Source: E44-bin32 sp041573795
GTDB taxonomy: Bacteria > Chloroflexota > Anaerolineae > Anaerolineales > E44-bin32
Direction: 5' to 3'
DNA length: 31,715 nt
Assembly (NCBI GenBank): GCA_041573795.1
Contig: JBFFQB010000023.1
Coordinates: forward strand, 1-31,715
How positions within the stretch are numbered: the first letter of the stretch is position 1; every line of letters begins with the position of its first letter. Below the pieces are notes generated by a model. That model made no database searches. It was given only the letters and a program-made list of their open reading frames with translations, and was not told the DNA's origin. The translations under genes and the position numbers were made by a program. This document shows positions 1 to 7,648 of this stretch, piece after piece.

Positions 1-706
1 GACCGGCGGCGGAAACAGCTGTTAGAACTGGGCGCATATCGGTATCACCCTTGTTTACAGCGGTGTACTCGACTACCGTGCCACCCAGTAATTCCCAGGC
101 TCCACGGAATGCATCTGCAAGTCCTTCCGTGTAGGGATCACCGTCGTGAATGGCTGCTGCGCTCGTTAGTCCAAGCTCATTGTATGCAAACTCGGCGATT
201 GCCGCGCCCTGTACTTTATCGTTGTGGGCGGTGCGGAAGTAGCCAGGGTTATAGGCTTGCTCGGGGTTGGTGAGGCTCGGGGCTGTATTTGAAGGGGATA
301 CCATGAAGTAGCCCGCTTCTGAGATTACGGTTGACATTGGAACGCCTGCACCCGAGCAGCTCGTTCCGATGACGCCCAGAATGCTGGGATCAGAGACGAT
401 CTTCTGTCCAGCTGCCTGACCGCCCTCAGCGCTACAACCATCGTCCTCTGCCTGTAGCTCAACTTCGTGGCCCATGAGTTCGCCCTGGAACTGCATGGCG
501 ATTTCGACACCGTATTGGGAGTCAAGGCCAAGCTGTTCGTTGGGGCCGGAGATTACAAGTGCGGACGCGATGCGAACTGGTTCTCCAGGCGCATAGGAGA
601 CACAGCCCAGTGGATCTTCACAGACGAACTCTTCACCGCCACCACATGCGGTGAGGGCAAATGCTGCGATGATCAACAGAGAGAGCACCATAAAAGTGCG
701 TTTCAT
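1..706 (-). CDS. ABC transporter substrate-binding lipoprotein, branched-chain amino acid (LivK/LivJ) family, partial
   Basis: The N-terminal 235 codons of an extracytoplasmic ligand receptor are present; the C-terminal part lies beyond the left edge. The start is ATG at 706-704, preceded by a strong AGGAGG ribosome site about 8 bases upstream. The first 21 residues form a lipoprotein signal: charged MKR, a hydrophobic core, then the lipobox LTAC with the acylated Cys at 21, so the protein should be anchored outside the cytoplasmic membrane. The mature part follows the type I periplasmic-binding fold of the Leu/Ile/Val receptor family: IASALVISGPNEQLG, then VEIAMQF, then VIGTSCSGAGVPMS and YFMVSPSNTAPSLT, then YFRTAHNDKVQG. 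Family members bind amino acids, urea, amides or aromatic acids, so the ligand cannot be named. Permease and ATPase genes would be expected further left. The family call is firm; the substrate is unknown. Confidence 0.9.
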   Translation of the reverse strand, partial: MKRTFMVLSLLIIAAFALTACGGGEEFVCEDPLGCVSYAPGEPVRIASALVISGPNEQLGLDSQYGVEIAMQFQGELMGHEVELQAEDDGCSAEGGQAAGQKIVSDPSILGVIGTSCSGAGVPMSTVISEAGYFMVSPSNTAPSLTNPEQAYNPGYFRTAHNDKVQGAAIAEFAYNELGLTSAAAIHDGDPYTEGLADAFRGAWELLGGTVVEYTAVNKGDTDMRPVLTAVSAAG

Positions 707-842
707 TGCTTCTTCCTCCTCAAGATTCGGGTAGTGCTACTGTGAATATTAACTTACAGGGGAACGATTAAATAGCTTAAGGCATCCTCCTCTCCGTGGG
801 TTTTTGGCGTTGGTAGACCCCCCACCATAGGGTCATTGGAGA

Positions 843-872
843 ATAATAGAACAACCTGTACAGAAAAGTCAA
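843..872 (-). promoter_or_regulatory. Sigma-70-type promoter for the substrate-binding lipoprotein gene
   Basis: On the minus strand TTGACT (872-867) and TATTAT (848-843) are separated by 18 bases, close to the sigma-70 consensus. The start of transcription would fall near 836, leaving a leader of about 130 bases before the ATG at 706. The first part of the leader can form a small GACCC/GGGTC hairpin, but I recognise no known riboswitch in it. Seen by eye only. Confidence 0.6.
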
Positions 873-882
873 CTATCTTGTG

Positions 883-900
883 AGAATTAGTGCGAATTCT
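883..900. promoter_or_regulatory. Inverted repeat, possible operator in a divergent promoter region
   Basis: AGAATT (883-888) and AATTCT (895-900) form a 6-base inverted repeat with a 6-base spacer. It sits 10 bases upstream of the -35 box of the lipoprotein gene promoter, a position suitable for an activator or repressor. This is a short repeat in AT-rich DNA and could be chance. Confidence 0.25.
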
Positions 901-938
901 TATCCTGCTAATTAAAGCACAATCTGAGCAAAAAATGT

Positions 939-951
939 ATGCTTCAAGCAT
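939..951. promoter_or_regulatory. 13-base palindrome upstream of the yraN -35 box
   Basis: ATGCTT (939-944) and AAGCAT (946-951) are a perfect inverted repeat around one central base. It ends 7 bases before the yraN -35 box and could be an operator. No second copy was noticed in the window. Confidence 0.3.
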
Positions 952-958
952 GATTTGC

Positions 959-987
959 TTGACGGCTGCAGTATCAGATCATAAGAT
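959..987 (+). promoter_or_regulatory. Sigma-70-type promoter for yraN-miaA
   Basis: TTGACG (959-964) and TAAGAT (982-987) are separated by exactly 17 bases. Transcription would start near 994, followed by an AAAGGGGG ribosome site (about 995-1002) and the ATG at 1011. The 707-1010 stretch between the divergent genes otherwise holds only the minus-strand promoter, the lipoprotein gene leader and two short inverted repeats. Confidence 0.6.
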
Positions 988-1010
988 GGCGGGTAAAGGG
1001 GGCAACGTTG

Positions 1011-1379
1011 ATGAAACGAAAAGCCCTGGGGTCCTGGGGCGAAGCACAAGCGCTTGGCTTTCTCGAAAACCAAGGCATGCAGCTCATCTGTCGTAACTTT
1101 AGAGTCAGGGAAGGTGAAATTGACCTCATTATGGAGGATGGGGGTATCTTGGTTTTTGTTGAGGTTAAGACACGCATTTCCATGCGTTTCGGAACGCCAG
1201 AGGAAAGTATTACCAAAGCAAAAATGGCACGCATCTACCGGGCTGCTCATCAATTTCTCGAGCTGAAAGAGGCTGAGCACACCCAATGGCGAGTTGATGT
1301 GGTGGTGATTGAAAGCTCTCCAGCATTGAAGCTGATCCGCCTCGATCACTATCCCAATATTGAAGTTTCACCGCCATGA
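1011..1379 (+). CDS. yraN: YraN family protein (UPF0102, endonuclease-like fold)
   Basis: A 122-residue protein of the UPF0102/YraN family, a small restriction-endonuclease-like fold related to archaeal Holliday junction resolvases; its cellular role is poorly defined in most bacteria. The N-terminal GSWGEAQALGFL helix, the GEIDLI strand and the VFVEVKTR strand are all present. These carry the acidic residues and Lys (E..D..ExK) of the nuclease-type active site. The length is normal for the family. ATG at 1011 is chosen over an in-frame TTG at 1008 because a G-rich ribosome site lies about 8 bases upstream. The last four bases (ATGA) overlap the start of miaA, so the two genes are translationally coupled. 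Confidence 0.92.
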   Translation: MKRKALGSWGEAQALGFLENQGMQLICRNFRVREGEIDLIMEDGGILVFVEVKTRISMRFGTPEESITKAKMARIYRAAHQFLELKEAEHTQWRVDVVVIESSPALKLIRLDHYPNIEVSPP

Positions 1380-2341
1380 GTGAAGCGGCCAAGCCCCTCT
1401 TTGCCCCACTGCTCGCCTTGATCGGTCCCACCGCGGTTGGCAAGACATCTCTAGCGTTAGAGCTCGCAGCGAACTTCAACCTTGAAATCATCTCAGCTGA
1501 TTCGCGCCTATTCTATTGTGGGTTGGATATCGGCACGGCCAAACCGTCGAAAGCCGAACGAGAGCGCGTGCCTCACCATCTGATCGATGTCACGACTCTT
1601 GATCATCCCTGGAGCTTGGCGGATTTTCACCGGGAGGCGACCTTGGCCATCGAAGGCATCCATGAAAGGGGGAATATACCCATGCTGGTCGGTGGTAGTG
1701 GGCAGTACATCGTAGCTATTTTGGAGGGTTGGCGTCCGCCCCCAAGAGCACACTCAGATGCTTATCGGAAGGAACTCGAGCAATATGCCGCACGTGAGGG
1801 ATCAGGGGCCCTACATGCTCGCTTGGTGAACGTTGATCCGGTCTCGGCCGAACGCATCGATCATCGCAATGTTCGCAGGGTAATCAGGGCACTCGAGATT
1901 TTGATGCTCACGGGGAAACCGGCGAGTGAGCAACGCATCAAAGAATCTCCTCCTTATGATATCTTGCGTATTGGATTGACCTTGTCACGCCCGAGCTTAT
2001 ACGGGCGTATAGACGACCGCATCAACGCCATGATCGAAGCAGGGTGGGAATCCGAAGTGAGACAATTAATAGAGCAGGGCTATGATTTTAAAAGCTCGCC
2101 GCTCTCGGCGATCGGATATCGAGAGATAGCGCAAGCAGTTCAGGGCGAGATCAGTCTCGAGCAAGCCGTCAGGAAAATCCAGCGCCTGTCAAGGAAATTT
2201 GTGCGGCGTCAAGCGAACTGGTTTAAGGCAGATGACGAACGCATTCATTGGTTTGAGAATCACGAGGGAGTGTTGGAAGAGATCATCACGCTCATCGAGC
2301 CGTGGATACAAGCTCATCCTCCCGGAGTGGCTAGAAGTTAA
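1376..2341 (+). CDS. miaA: tRNA dimethylallyltransferase MiaA
   Basis: This enzyme transfers a dimethylallyl group to N6 of A37 in tRNAs that read codons starting with U, stabilising decoding. The 321 residues match the usual family length. The P-loop GPTAVGKTS is at 17-25, followed by the ISADSRLFYCGLDIGTAKPS segment containing the catalytic Asp, then the MLVGGSGQYI loop. The C-terminal RRQANWFK motif is the tRNA-contacting region seen in other MiaA proteins. Two motif positions differ from common forms: DSRLFYCG where DSMQVYRG is frequent, and GGSGQY for GGTGLY; these look like lineage variation. No ribosome site precedes the ATG; the ATGA overlap with yraN suggests coupled translation. Its last 11 bases overlap the convergent phosphate transporter gene. 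Confidence 0.95.
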   Translation: MSEAAKPLFAPLLALIGPTAVGKTSLALELAANFNLEIISADSRLFYCGLDIGTAKPSKAERERVPHHLIDVTTLDHPWSLADFHREATLAIEGIHERGNIPMLVGGSGQYIVAILEGWRPPPRAHSDAYRKELEQYAAREGSGALHARLVNVDPVSAERIDHRNVRRVIRALEILMLTGKPASEQRIKESPPYDILRIGLTLSRPSLYGRIDDRINAMIEAGWESEVRQLIEQGYDFKSSPLSAIGYREIAQAVQGEISLEQAVRKIQRLSRKFVRRQANWFKADDERIHWFENHEGVLEEIITLIEPWIQAHPPGVARS

Positions 2342-3335
2342 TTTGCGTTAAACCCAGGTAGATGATGGCGGAGAGTATTGCATTCAACGGTATCGTCAGC
2401 AACCACGCCGTGAGCATATCCCCAAGCACAGTCCAGCGAACTTTGTTGATTCGTTCGGCAGCCCCAACACCCATGATGGAGGAGCTCATAACCTGGGTTG
2501 TACTCACCGGACCTCCCAGAATCGCCGCACCCAGGATGACAGACGCGCCGGAGATTTGAGATGTGAATCCATGAATAGGTCGGATCCGGTAAATCTTTCC
2601 CCCCAGGGTGTGGATCAAGCGCCATCCACCGAAGGCGGTGCCAAGGGCGATGGCGAGTGCGCTTATAGCAATGACCCAGAAGGGGATAGCGAACTGATCG
2701 ATTTGCCCTGTTAGCAACAATCCGAGAGCAATCATGCCCATTGTCTTTTGGGCATCATTGGTTCCGTGACTTAGACCAAGTGTGATGAGGGTGAAGACCT
2801 GTAATCGACGCAGCCAGGAATTTACGCTGGGCTTGGCCTTGCGTAAGAGGAAAAGCGTAAGACGCATCATGAAAAAACCGATCAATAATCCCGCGACAGG
2901 GGAGAGCAGCAGTGCTGCGATAACTTTAATGAGCCCCGAGGCGTGGATGATATGTACACCTCCCGCTTGGATTACGGCACTCCCAAGCAAGCCCCCCAGT
3001 AAGGCGTGAGACGAAGAAGAGGGGATGCCAAAATACCAGGTGATCAAATTCCATAGAATGGCTGAGATCAATGCCGCAATTACGACCAGCAGCGTCAGGG
3101 ATGACTCAACCAGCAGCTCATGTCCAATCGTAGTTGCTACAGCAACCCCGAACAAGAAAGGACCGGCGAGCTCTGAGACAGCAGCAAGCAGGAGTGTTGG
3201 TCGCGGATTTAATGCACGGGAAGAGATTACAGTAGCGACAATATTCGAGCTATCGTGGATGCCATTGATGAAATCAAATAGCAGCGCGAGTGCAATCAGG
3301 ATAAGGAGAGGTGTATTGGTTACATCAAAAGGCAT
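2331..3335 (-). CDS. pit: Inorganic phosphate transporter, PiT family
   Basis: A 334-residue polytopic membrane protein of the PiT family, which moves inorganic phosphate (often as a metal-phosphate complex) driven by a cation gradient. Both halves of the internally duplicated fold are visible: FDFINGIHDSSNIVATVIS near the N terminus, and LGLSHGTNDAQKTMGMI in the second half. Each carries the Asn-Asp or His-Asp signature of the family. About ten hydrophobic segments can be traced. PiT genes often sit beside a PhoU-like (DUF47) regulator; none is next to this one. No clear ribosome site precedes the ATG. The gap to the upstream permease gene is only 47 bases, so it may be read from the ROK/ABC operon, although a weak TTGACG-type element overlaps that permease stop. 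The 3' end overlaps miaA tail to tail. Confidence 0.9.
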   Translation of the reverse strand: MPFDVTNTPLLILIALALLFDFINGIHDSSNIVATVISSRALNPRPTLLLAAVSELAGPFLFGVAVATTIGHELLVESSLTLLVVIAALISAILWNLITWYFGIPSSSSHALLGGLLGSAVIQAGGVHIIHASGLIKVIAALLLSPVAGLLIGFFMMRLTLFLLRKAKPSVNSWLRRLQVFTLITLGLSHGTNDAQKTMGMIALGLLLTGQIDQFAIPFWVIAISALAIALGTAFGGWRLIHTLGGKIYRIRPIHGFTSQISGASVILGAAILGGPVSTTQVMSSSIMGVGAAERINKVRWTVLGDMLTAWLLTIPLNAILSAIIYLGLTQINF

Positions 3336-3382
3336 GGTTTAGCAGAGCTTATCAAATAGATCTTGTGGACGTCAATCCAGCG

Positions 3383-4165
3383 TTATGCTGAGAGTGCTTC
3401 ACTTATACGGTATATCGACAAGATGGTCAAACTTATGATCACCCCAGGGATGATGGCCAGATGAGGAGCGGTGGGCAGGTATTGCCGGCCCGCATCGAGC
3501 ATTGCCCCCAATTCTGGGATTGATGGATCACCACTCAGACCTAAGAAAGTTAACGTCGTGATTCCCATAATTGCCCAGGAGAAGTGCAAGGCTGAAAATG
3601 TGGCGACCCCGCGTATGGCGTTGGGAAGAATGTGGAATACTGCGACCCTCATTGGAGTCAACCCAACCGACCGGGCCGCAGTAACAAACTCTTCATTGCG
3701 CACCTGAAGAAATACTGACCGAACTAGGCGGGCATAGCCTGGGATCAATCCGAATCCGATCGCAACAATGACGGTGCGGAAGCCTGCACCCATACTGGCA
3801 GTTAAAAGCAGCGCAAACAACAAGCCAGGGATGGCTAAGGTGGCATTGATCAGACCCAGGAGCACTCGGTCAACCCACCCTTTTGAGGTGGAGACGATCA
3901 GGCCAAGCATGATGCCTGTGAAGATAGTAATCGTGGCTGCCAAGGCTCCAGCGCTGAGGGTCATACGCGCACCGTAGATTGTCCTACTTAAGAAATCGCG
4001 ACCAAGGGCGTCTGTTCCCATGAGGAATTGCGATGATGGCGGGAGCAGCGGGTCAGCAATCGGATCGTAGGGTCCATTTGGGAGGATAAGGGGTAGAAAT
4101 CCGGAACACGCAATCAAGAGCACCAGCCAGCCAACACTTATCCAGGCAGCGAGAGGCTGCTTCAT
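3383..4165 (-). CDS. ABC transporter permease, DppC/OppC type
   Basis: The second inner-membrane permease of a peptide/opine/nickel-class importer, 260 residues. The usual DppC pieces are present: an N-terminal transmembrane helix, then FLMGTDALGRDFLSRTIYGAR, then five more hydrophobic segments. The ATPase-coupling EAA loop is TAARSVGLTPMRVAVFHILPNAI. I choose the ATG at 4165, which overlaps the upstream stop as ATGA and has AGGAAAG just before it. A longer frame to 4207 would add 14 residues (MAGTAHRSASPGKL) inside the upstream gene without a better ribosome site. No OppD/OppF-type ATPase gene follows; the next gene is the phosphate transporter. The transported solute is not determined by the sequence. 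Confidence 0.9.
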   Translation of the reverse strand: MKQPLAAWISVGWLVLLIACSGFLPLILPNGPYDPIADPLLPPSSQFLMGTDALGRDFLSRTIYGARMTLSAGALAATITIFTGIMLGLIVSTSKGWVDRVLLGLINATLAIPGLLFALLLTASMGAGFRTVIVAIGFGLIPGYARLVRSVFLQVRNEEFVTAARSVGLTPMRVAVFHILPNAIRGVATFSALHFSWAIMGITTLTFLGLSGDPSIPELGAMLDAGRQYLPTAPHLAIIPGVIISLTILSIYRISEALSA

Positions 4166-5097
4166 GAGCTTTCCTGGAGACGCGGATCGATGAGCAGTGC
4201 CAGCCAATCTGCAAGAACATGGCTGGTTGTGTAAAAGATTGCCGCCAGGACAACCAAACCCTGGGTGATGGGGTAGTCGCCATCGAGGATGGCGCGGATC
4301 ATCAACCGACCCAAACCCGGCCGGGAGAAAACTGTCTCGGTTACGACTGTTCCAGTAAAGAGGAATGCTGCTTCCAGGGCGATCAGGGAGAGGAGCGGCG
4401 GCAACACCGGCCGAAGACCATGCCAGAGAAGCCTAAAATTTCGGGCTATACCCCGTGCTTGGGCTGCCAGAATGTAGGGGCTCATTAGGCTTTGTTGTAG
4501 GTTTGCGTAAATAAGCCTGGCGATTGGACCGCTGCTAGCTAATCCAAGAACAGCAGCCGGCAGCAAAACCTGTGATCCCGAAAGCATGATCCAGCTGGCG
4601 ACCCATAGCGTCAGGATACCGATGAAAGCGACGGGGACAGCGGTGAGCAGGCTAGCGCAGGTTGCGGCCAGGGAGCCGATGAACTGACCATCCCACCAAG
4701 CCGCGGTGACGCCAAGCGTAAGACCGAGCAAGATGCCGATGGTAAGACCCGAGAATGCCAGTTCAATTGTCCAGCGGAATTGCTCAGCGATTGTTTGTAG
4801 CACCGATCGTTGTGTGTAAAGAGAAATGCCGAGATCACCTTGCAGCAATCCCAAGAGATAATGCCCAAACTGTTGTAGCAGTGGCTGGTCCAGGCCCAAC
4901 TTTATGCGGATGGCTTCAGCTTGATGAGGGCTGGCCAGGCCTTGGGCCATCAAACTATCGACGGGGTCGGTGCCGATTAGGCGCAGGATAAAGAAGGTGA
5001 GAGTAAGCGCCGCGAAGGCGGTAAGGAATCCTGATACCAATCTCCGTAGCAGCTGGTTCAGGATTCGAATTCGAGATCGATCAGGTGCGGGAACCAT
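4162..5097 (-). CDS. ABC transporter permease, DppB/OppB type
   Basis: The first permease of the importer, 311 residues. It starts with the typical LLRRLVSGFLTAFAALTLTFFILRL first membrane helix and the family element GTDPVDSLMAQG. Next come LGLDQPLLQQFGHYLLGLLQGDLGISL and a coupling loop AAQARGIARNFRLLWHGLRPVL. Five to six membrane helices are visible, as in DppB. The frame begins at ATG 5097, inside the end of the receptor gene (40-base overlap), with only a weak G-rich ribosome site; a TTG at 5040 is a possible shorter start. The stop overlaps the next permease start. It should pair with the adjacent DppC-type permease. Confidence 0.88.
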   Translation of the reverse strand: MVPAPDRSRIRILNQLLRRLVSGFLTAFAALTLTFFILRLIGTDPVDSLMAQGLASPHQAEAIRIKLGLDQPLLQQFGHYLLGLLQGDLGISLYTQRSVLQTIAEQFRWTIELAFSGLTIGILLGLTLGVTAAWWDGQFIGSLAATCASLLTAVPVAFIGILTLWVASWIMLSGSQVLLPAAVLGLASSGPIARLIYANLQQSLMSPYILAAQARGIARNFRLLWHGLRPVLPPLLSLIALEAAFLFTGTVVTETVFSRPGLGRLMIRAILDGDYPITQGLVVLAAIFYTTSHVLADWLALLIDPRLQESS

Positions 5098-6644
5098 CCC
5101 TGGGCCGAAAATTGGGGAGTAGAGAGTGAGCTTCGATAAACGATGAGATTAACGTAGTCGCGAACGGGCAGGATGAGCGCTTGCGCAGAGATGAGGTCGA
5201 TCACCTGACGGTATACATCGTTGCGCATAGCCATGTCTCTGTCAATCGCCCCTTGGCGTAATAGTCCATCGAGCTGATCTGATTGAAATTTACTCCAATT
5301 ATATACCCCATCACTCAAGTAGAAAGAACGGAGCAAATCAGGATCAGTACCAAAAAAATTCAAGCCAATTGCATGGAAATTTCCTTCCGTTGCGCGTTGC
5401 TTAAGGGTGCCAAAGGAGGGGACAACTTCAAGGTTGACAACTGCACCTAGAGATTCCCAATCCACTTTTAGGAGTTGAGCTGTCTCTGGATTGGATCCCC
5501 AGGGTGGGACGATCAGATCGATCATTAGATCCTGCTGGTTCTTTTCGCGAATGCCATCACCATTGGAATCGACCCAACCGGAGCGTTCTAATCTCGAAGT
5601 GGCTGCAGCGAGATCGGACACCTGCGCGTGGTCTGGCATAAGCGTAGCAAAAGGATAGGAAGAAAGCGGTCCTTTTGCAACCGGAGACAGATTTCCAAAT
5701 ATTGTCTGAATAATCCTTGATCGATCGACAGCATACTGCAGTGCCTGTCGCACTATCAAATCATCGGTTGGTGATTTTGCCGTATTGAAGAAGAACTGAA
5801 GGGGCTGACCTGGGATCGGGACGGTCAGGAGTTTGTAGGCACTATCCTGGGAGAGCCTTAAGGCGTCCTGGGGAGGGACTTCACCGATAATATCAACTTC
5901 ACCCCTTTCAAGGGCGAGAGCACGTGTGGCTTCATCTTCGTAAAAGAGAAACTCTACACGCTCAAGCGTGGCCGTCTTGTTCTGGTAGATGGCCGATCCC
6001 CAATCATAGTTTGCGTATCGCTCAAGAACGATGCGATCGTTAGGAATGTACTCTATGAAACGGTACGGTCCAGTACCTACCTGATGGAATTGGTATTCGC
6101 TCGGTCCCCATTCAGCCAGGGCATCAGGTGAAGCCATACCCAGATAAACCTGAGAAAGCGAATCTAGCAGCGGTGAGAAGGGTTCCTCCAATGTTATTTG
6201 GAGCTTATACGGGTCAAGAGCTTCAGCTTGTTTGAACGGACCCAGCATGGCCGCTGCCTTCTGGGAATTATGGTCTGGATCTATGATGTATTCGAAATTC
6301 GCCACGGCTGCTTCTGCATCGAAACGGGAGCCGTCATGAAAAATTACATCTCGACGAAGATCAAAGGTGTAGAACAAGCCATCCGTGGAGATATCCCAAT
6401 GCAGTGCGAGCGATGGAAGGAACTCACCGGATTCAGGGTGACGAACAACCAGTGTGTCGTAAACGGAATGGAGGGGGATACCTAACTCAGCTGAAGCATG
6501 GATATGAGGATCAAGTCCGCTTGGTGCGAGCGTGAGACCATACCTTAAGGTAGCTGGCGTGGGTTGAGGTTGGCAGCTTGCTATCGACAGACCCAGGATA
6601 AGGATTATGGTAATTACGGTGGCAGCTTTAAAGCTTACGTTCAT
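5058..6644 (-). CDS. ABC transporter substrate-binding lipoprotein, peptide/opine/nickel (SBP_bac_5) family
   Basis: The extracellular receptor of the importer, 528 residues, a usual length for the DppA/OppA class. It begins with a lipoprotein signal whose lipobox is IASC, Cys at 24. The following LRYGLTLAPSGLDPHIHASAELGIP and LALHWDISTDGLFYTFDLRRDVIFHDGS segments are the hallmark of the SBP_bac_5 family; QALQYAVDRSRI is another conserved piece. Family members bind peptides, but also nickel, opines, chito- and cello-oligosaccharides and murein peptides. The gene starts within the stop of a ROK sugar-kinase gene (ATGA, 6644-6641), which hints at a sugar-containing ligand; that is inference. 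No ATPase subunits are encoded in this operon, so they must come from elsewhere. Confidence 0.92.
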   Translation of the reverse strand: MNVSFKAATVITIILILGLSIASCQPQPTPATLRYGLTLAPSGLDPHIHASAELGIPLHSVYDTLVVRHPESGEFLPSLALHWDISTDGLFYTFDLRRDVIFHDGSRFDAEAAVANFEYIIDPDHNSQKAAAMLGPFKQAEALDPYKLQITLEEPFSPLLDSLSQVYLGMASPDALAEWGPSEYQFHQVGTGPYRFIEYIPNDRIVLERYANYDWGSAIYQNKTATLERVEFLFYEDEATRALALERGEVDIIGEVPPQDALRLSQDSAYKLLTVPIPGQPLQFFFNTAKSPTDDLIVRQALQYAVDRSRIIQTIFGNLSPVAKGPLSSYPFATLMPDHAQVSDLAAATSRLERSGWVDSNGDGIREKNQQDLMIDLIVPPWGSNPETAQLLKVDWESLGAVVNLEVVPSFGTLKQRATEGNFHAIGLNFFGTDPDLLRSFYLSDGVYNWSKFQSDQLDGLLRQGAIDRDMAMRNDVYRQVIDLISAQALILPVRDYVNLIVYRSSLSTPQFSAQGWFPHLIDLEFES

Positions 6645-7588
6645 CCTTGATTTGCAAGGACCATTGCGCCGATGAGCCCGGCATCATCACCCAGGGCAGC
6701 TGGCACAACGGCAAGTCCATCAAGATAGGCAGGGTCCATCACATGGTCATGGAGCGACTGGCGGATGGGTTCAATGAATAGTTCGCCGATCGAGGAAACG
6801 CCACCACCCAGGACGAAGAGCTGCGGATTGAAGGCATGCGCCAAATCAGCAAGATAGTGACCAATCTGGCGACTGGCAGTTGCAAGCACTTCGATGGCGA
6901 GTTGATCACCTGCCCGGGCTGCACGCGAAATTTCTACTGCTGTGATCTCCTTACCCTGGCGGTGTAATTCGGCTAAGGTTGAATCCGCTCCTGCTTCTAA
7001 TTGGGCAACGGTGTTTCGGGTTATAGCAGGGCCGGAGGCTGCAGCTTCGATATGGCCATACCTGCCACAACCACAGCGTGGTCCATCGGAAAGGATCGTC
7101 ATATGCCCCAGTTCAGCCGCTAGGCCGCGGCTACCCGTAAGCAGCTGGCCATGGCTGATAATGCCCCCGCCTATGCCGGTACTTATAGTGAGATAGATCA
7201 TATGCTCTGCTCCCACGCCGGCACCGTGCTGCCACTCCCCCAAGGCTGCCAGGTTGGCATCATTTCCCAGGAAAACCGGGCATCCAAACTCATCCGAAAG
7301 TTGTTGACGCAATGGGATATCCTTCCAGCCGGGAAGATTGGGGGCGCGGTAGACAATCCCTTTCTGAGGATCAAGGGGACCGGGTGCAGCAATACCAATT
7401 CGGACAGCCCCTCGGTCCTGGGGCATGAGTTCGGTAATGGCTTGCTTTAAGCGCCGGAGAACACTATCAGGCCCTTCCTGCGCCATTGTCGGTTGCTTTA
7501 TTTGGGTCGTGGGAGGGGGAGAGGGATCCTCGAAACGGGCGACACGAATATTCGTCCCTCCGAAATCGATAGCCAGGATCGATGACAT
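6641..7588 (-). CDS. ROK family sugar kinase / glucokinase-like protein
   Basis: A 315-residue ROK-family protein without the N-terminal helix-turn-helix of ROK repressors, so probably a cytosolic hexose or amino-sugar kinase. The phosphate loop IDFGGTNIRVA is at 7-17. The catalytic Asp is D110 in LGNDAN. The glycine-rich STGIGGG segment is at 136-142. The zinc/substrate site is H162 plus C172-G-C174-G-x-x-G-H179-x-E181; the last Cys of the usual CxCGxxGCxE is His here, a change known in some family members. Substrate specificity (glucose, N-acetylglucosamine, N-acetylmannosamine, fructose) cannot be read reliably. It is the first gene of the ROK-ABC importer operon. No ribosome site precedes the ATG, and a -10 box ends 6 bases upstream, suggesting a leaderless message. 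Confidence 0.92.
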   Translation of the reverse strand: MSSILAIDFGGTNIRVARFEDPSPPPTTQIKQPTMAQEGPDSVLRRLKQAITELMPQDRGAVRIGIAAPGPLDPQKGIVYRAPNLPGWKDIPLRQQLSDEFGCPVFLGNDANLAALGEWQHGAGVGAEHMIYLTISTGIGGGIISHGQLLTGSRGLAAELGHMTILSDGPRCGCGRYGHIEAAASGPAITRNTVAQLEAGADSTLAELHRQGKEITAVEISRAARAGDQLAIEVLATASRQIGHYLADLAHAFNPQLFVLGGGVSSIGELFIEPIRQSLHDHVMDPAYLDGLAVVPAALGDDAGLIGAMVLANQG

Positions 7589-7594
7589 GGCGGG

Positions 7595-7603
7595 AGTATA
7601 ACA
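7595..7603 (-). promoter_or_regulatory. Extended -10 promoter of the ROK/ABC importer operon
   Basis: On the minus strand TG-T-TATACT (7603-7595) forms an extended -10 element; no good -35 box was seen. The -10 ends 6 bases before the ATG at 7588, so transcription would begin at or next to the start codon and the mRNA would have no Shine-Dalgarno leader. Confidence 0.5.
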
Positions 7604-7610
7604 TAATTGC

Positions 7611-7639
7611 TTGAAGTTTCCTCACCGAAGACTTAGAAT
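7611..7639 (+). promoter_or_regulatory. Sigma-70-type promoter of mutS
   Basis: TTGAAG (7611-7616) and TAGAAT (7634-7639) are separated by 17 bases. The predicted transcription start (about 7646) is within a few bases of the mutS ATG at 7649, and no Shine-Dalgarno sequence exists in between, so a leaderless or near-leaderless mRNA is likely. Confidence 0.6.
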
Positions 7640-7648
7640 GAAATCCCA

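Noticed and set aside
777..785. Two-codon upstream frame (ATG CCT TAA, minus strand) next to AGGAGG in the lipoprotein gene leader
   Set aside because: The ribosome site directly abuts the ATG, with no spacer, so it is unlikely to be translated; chance is the simpler explanation.
912..1349. Long minus-strand open frame across yraN and its promoter
   Set aside because: It is antisense to a clear YraN family gene, matches no family I recognise and has no ribosome site; treated as a shadow.
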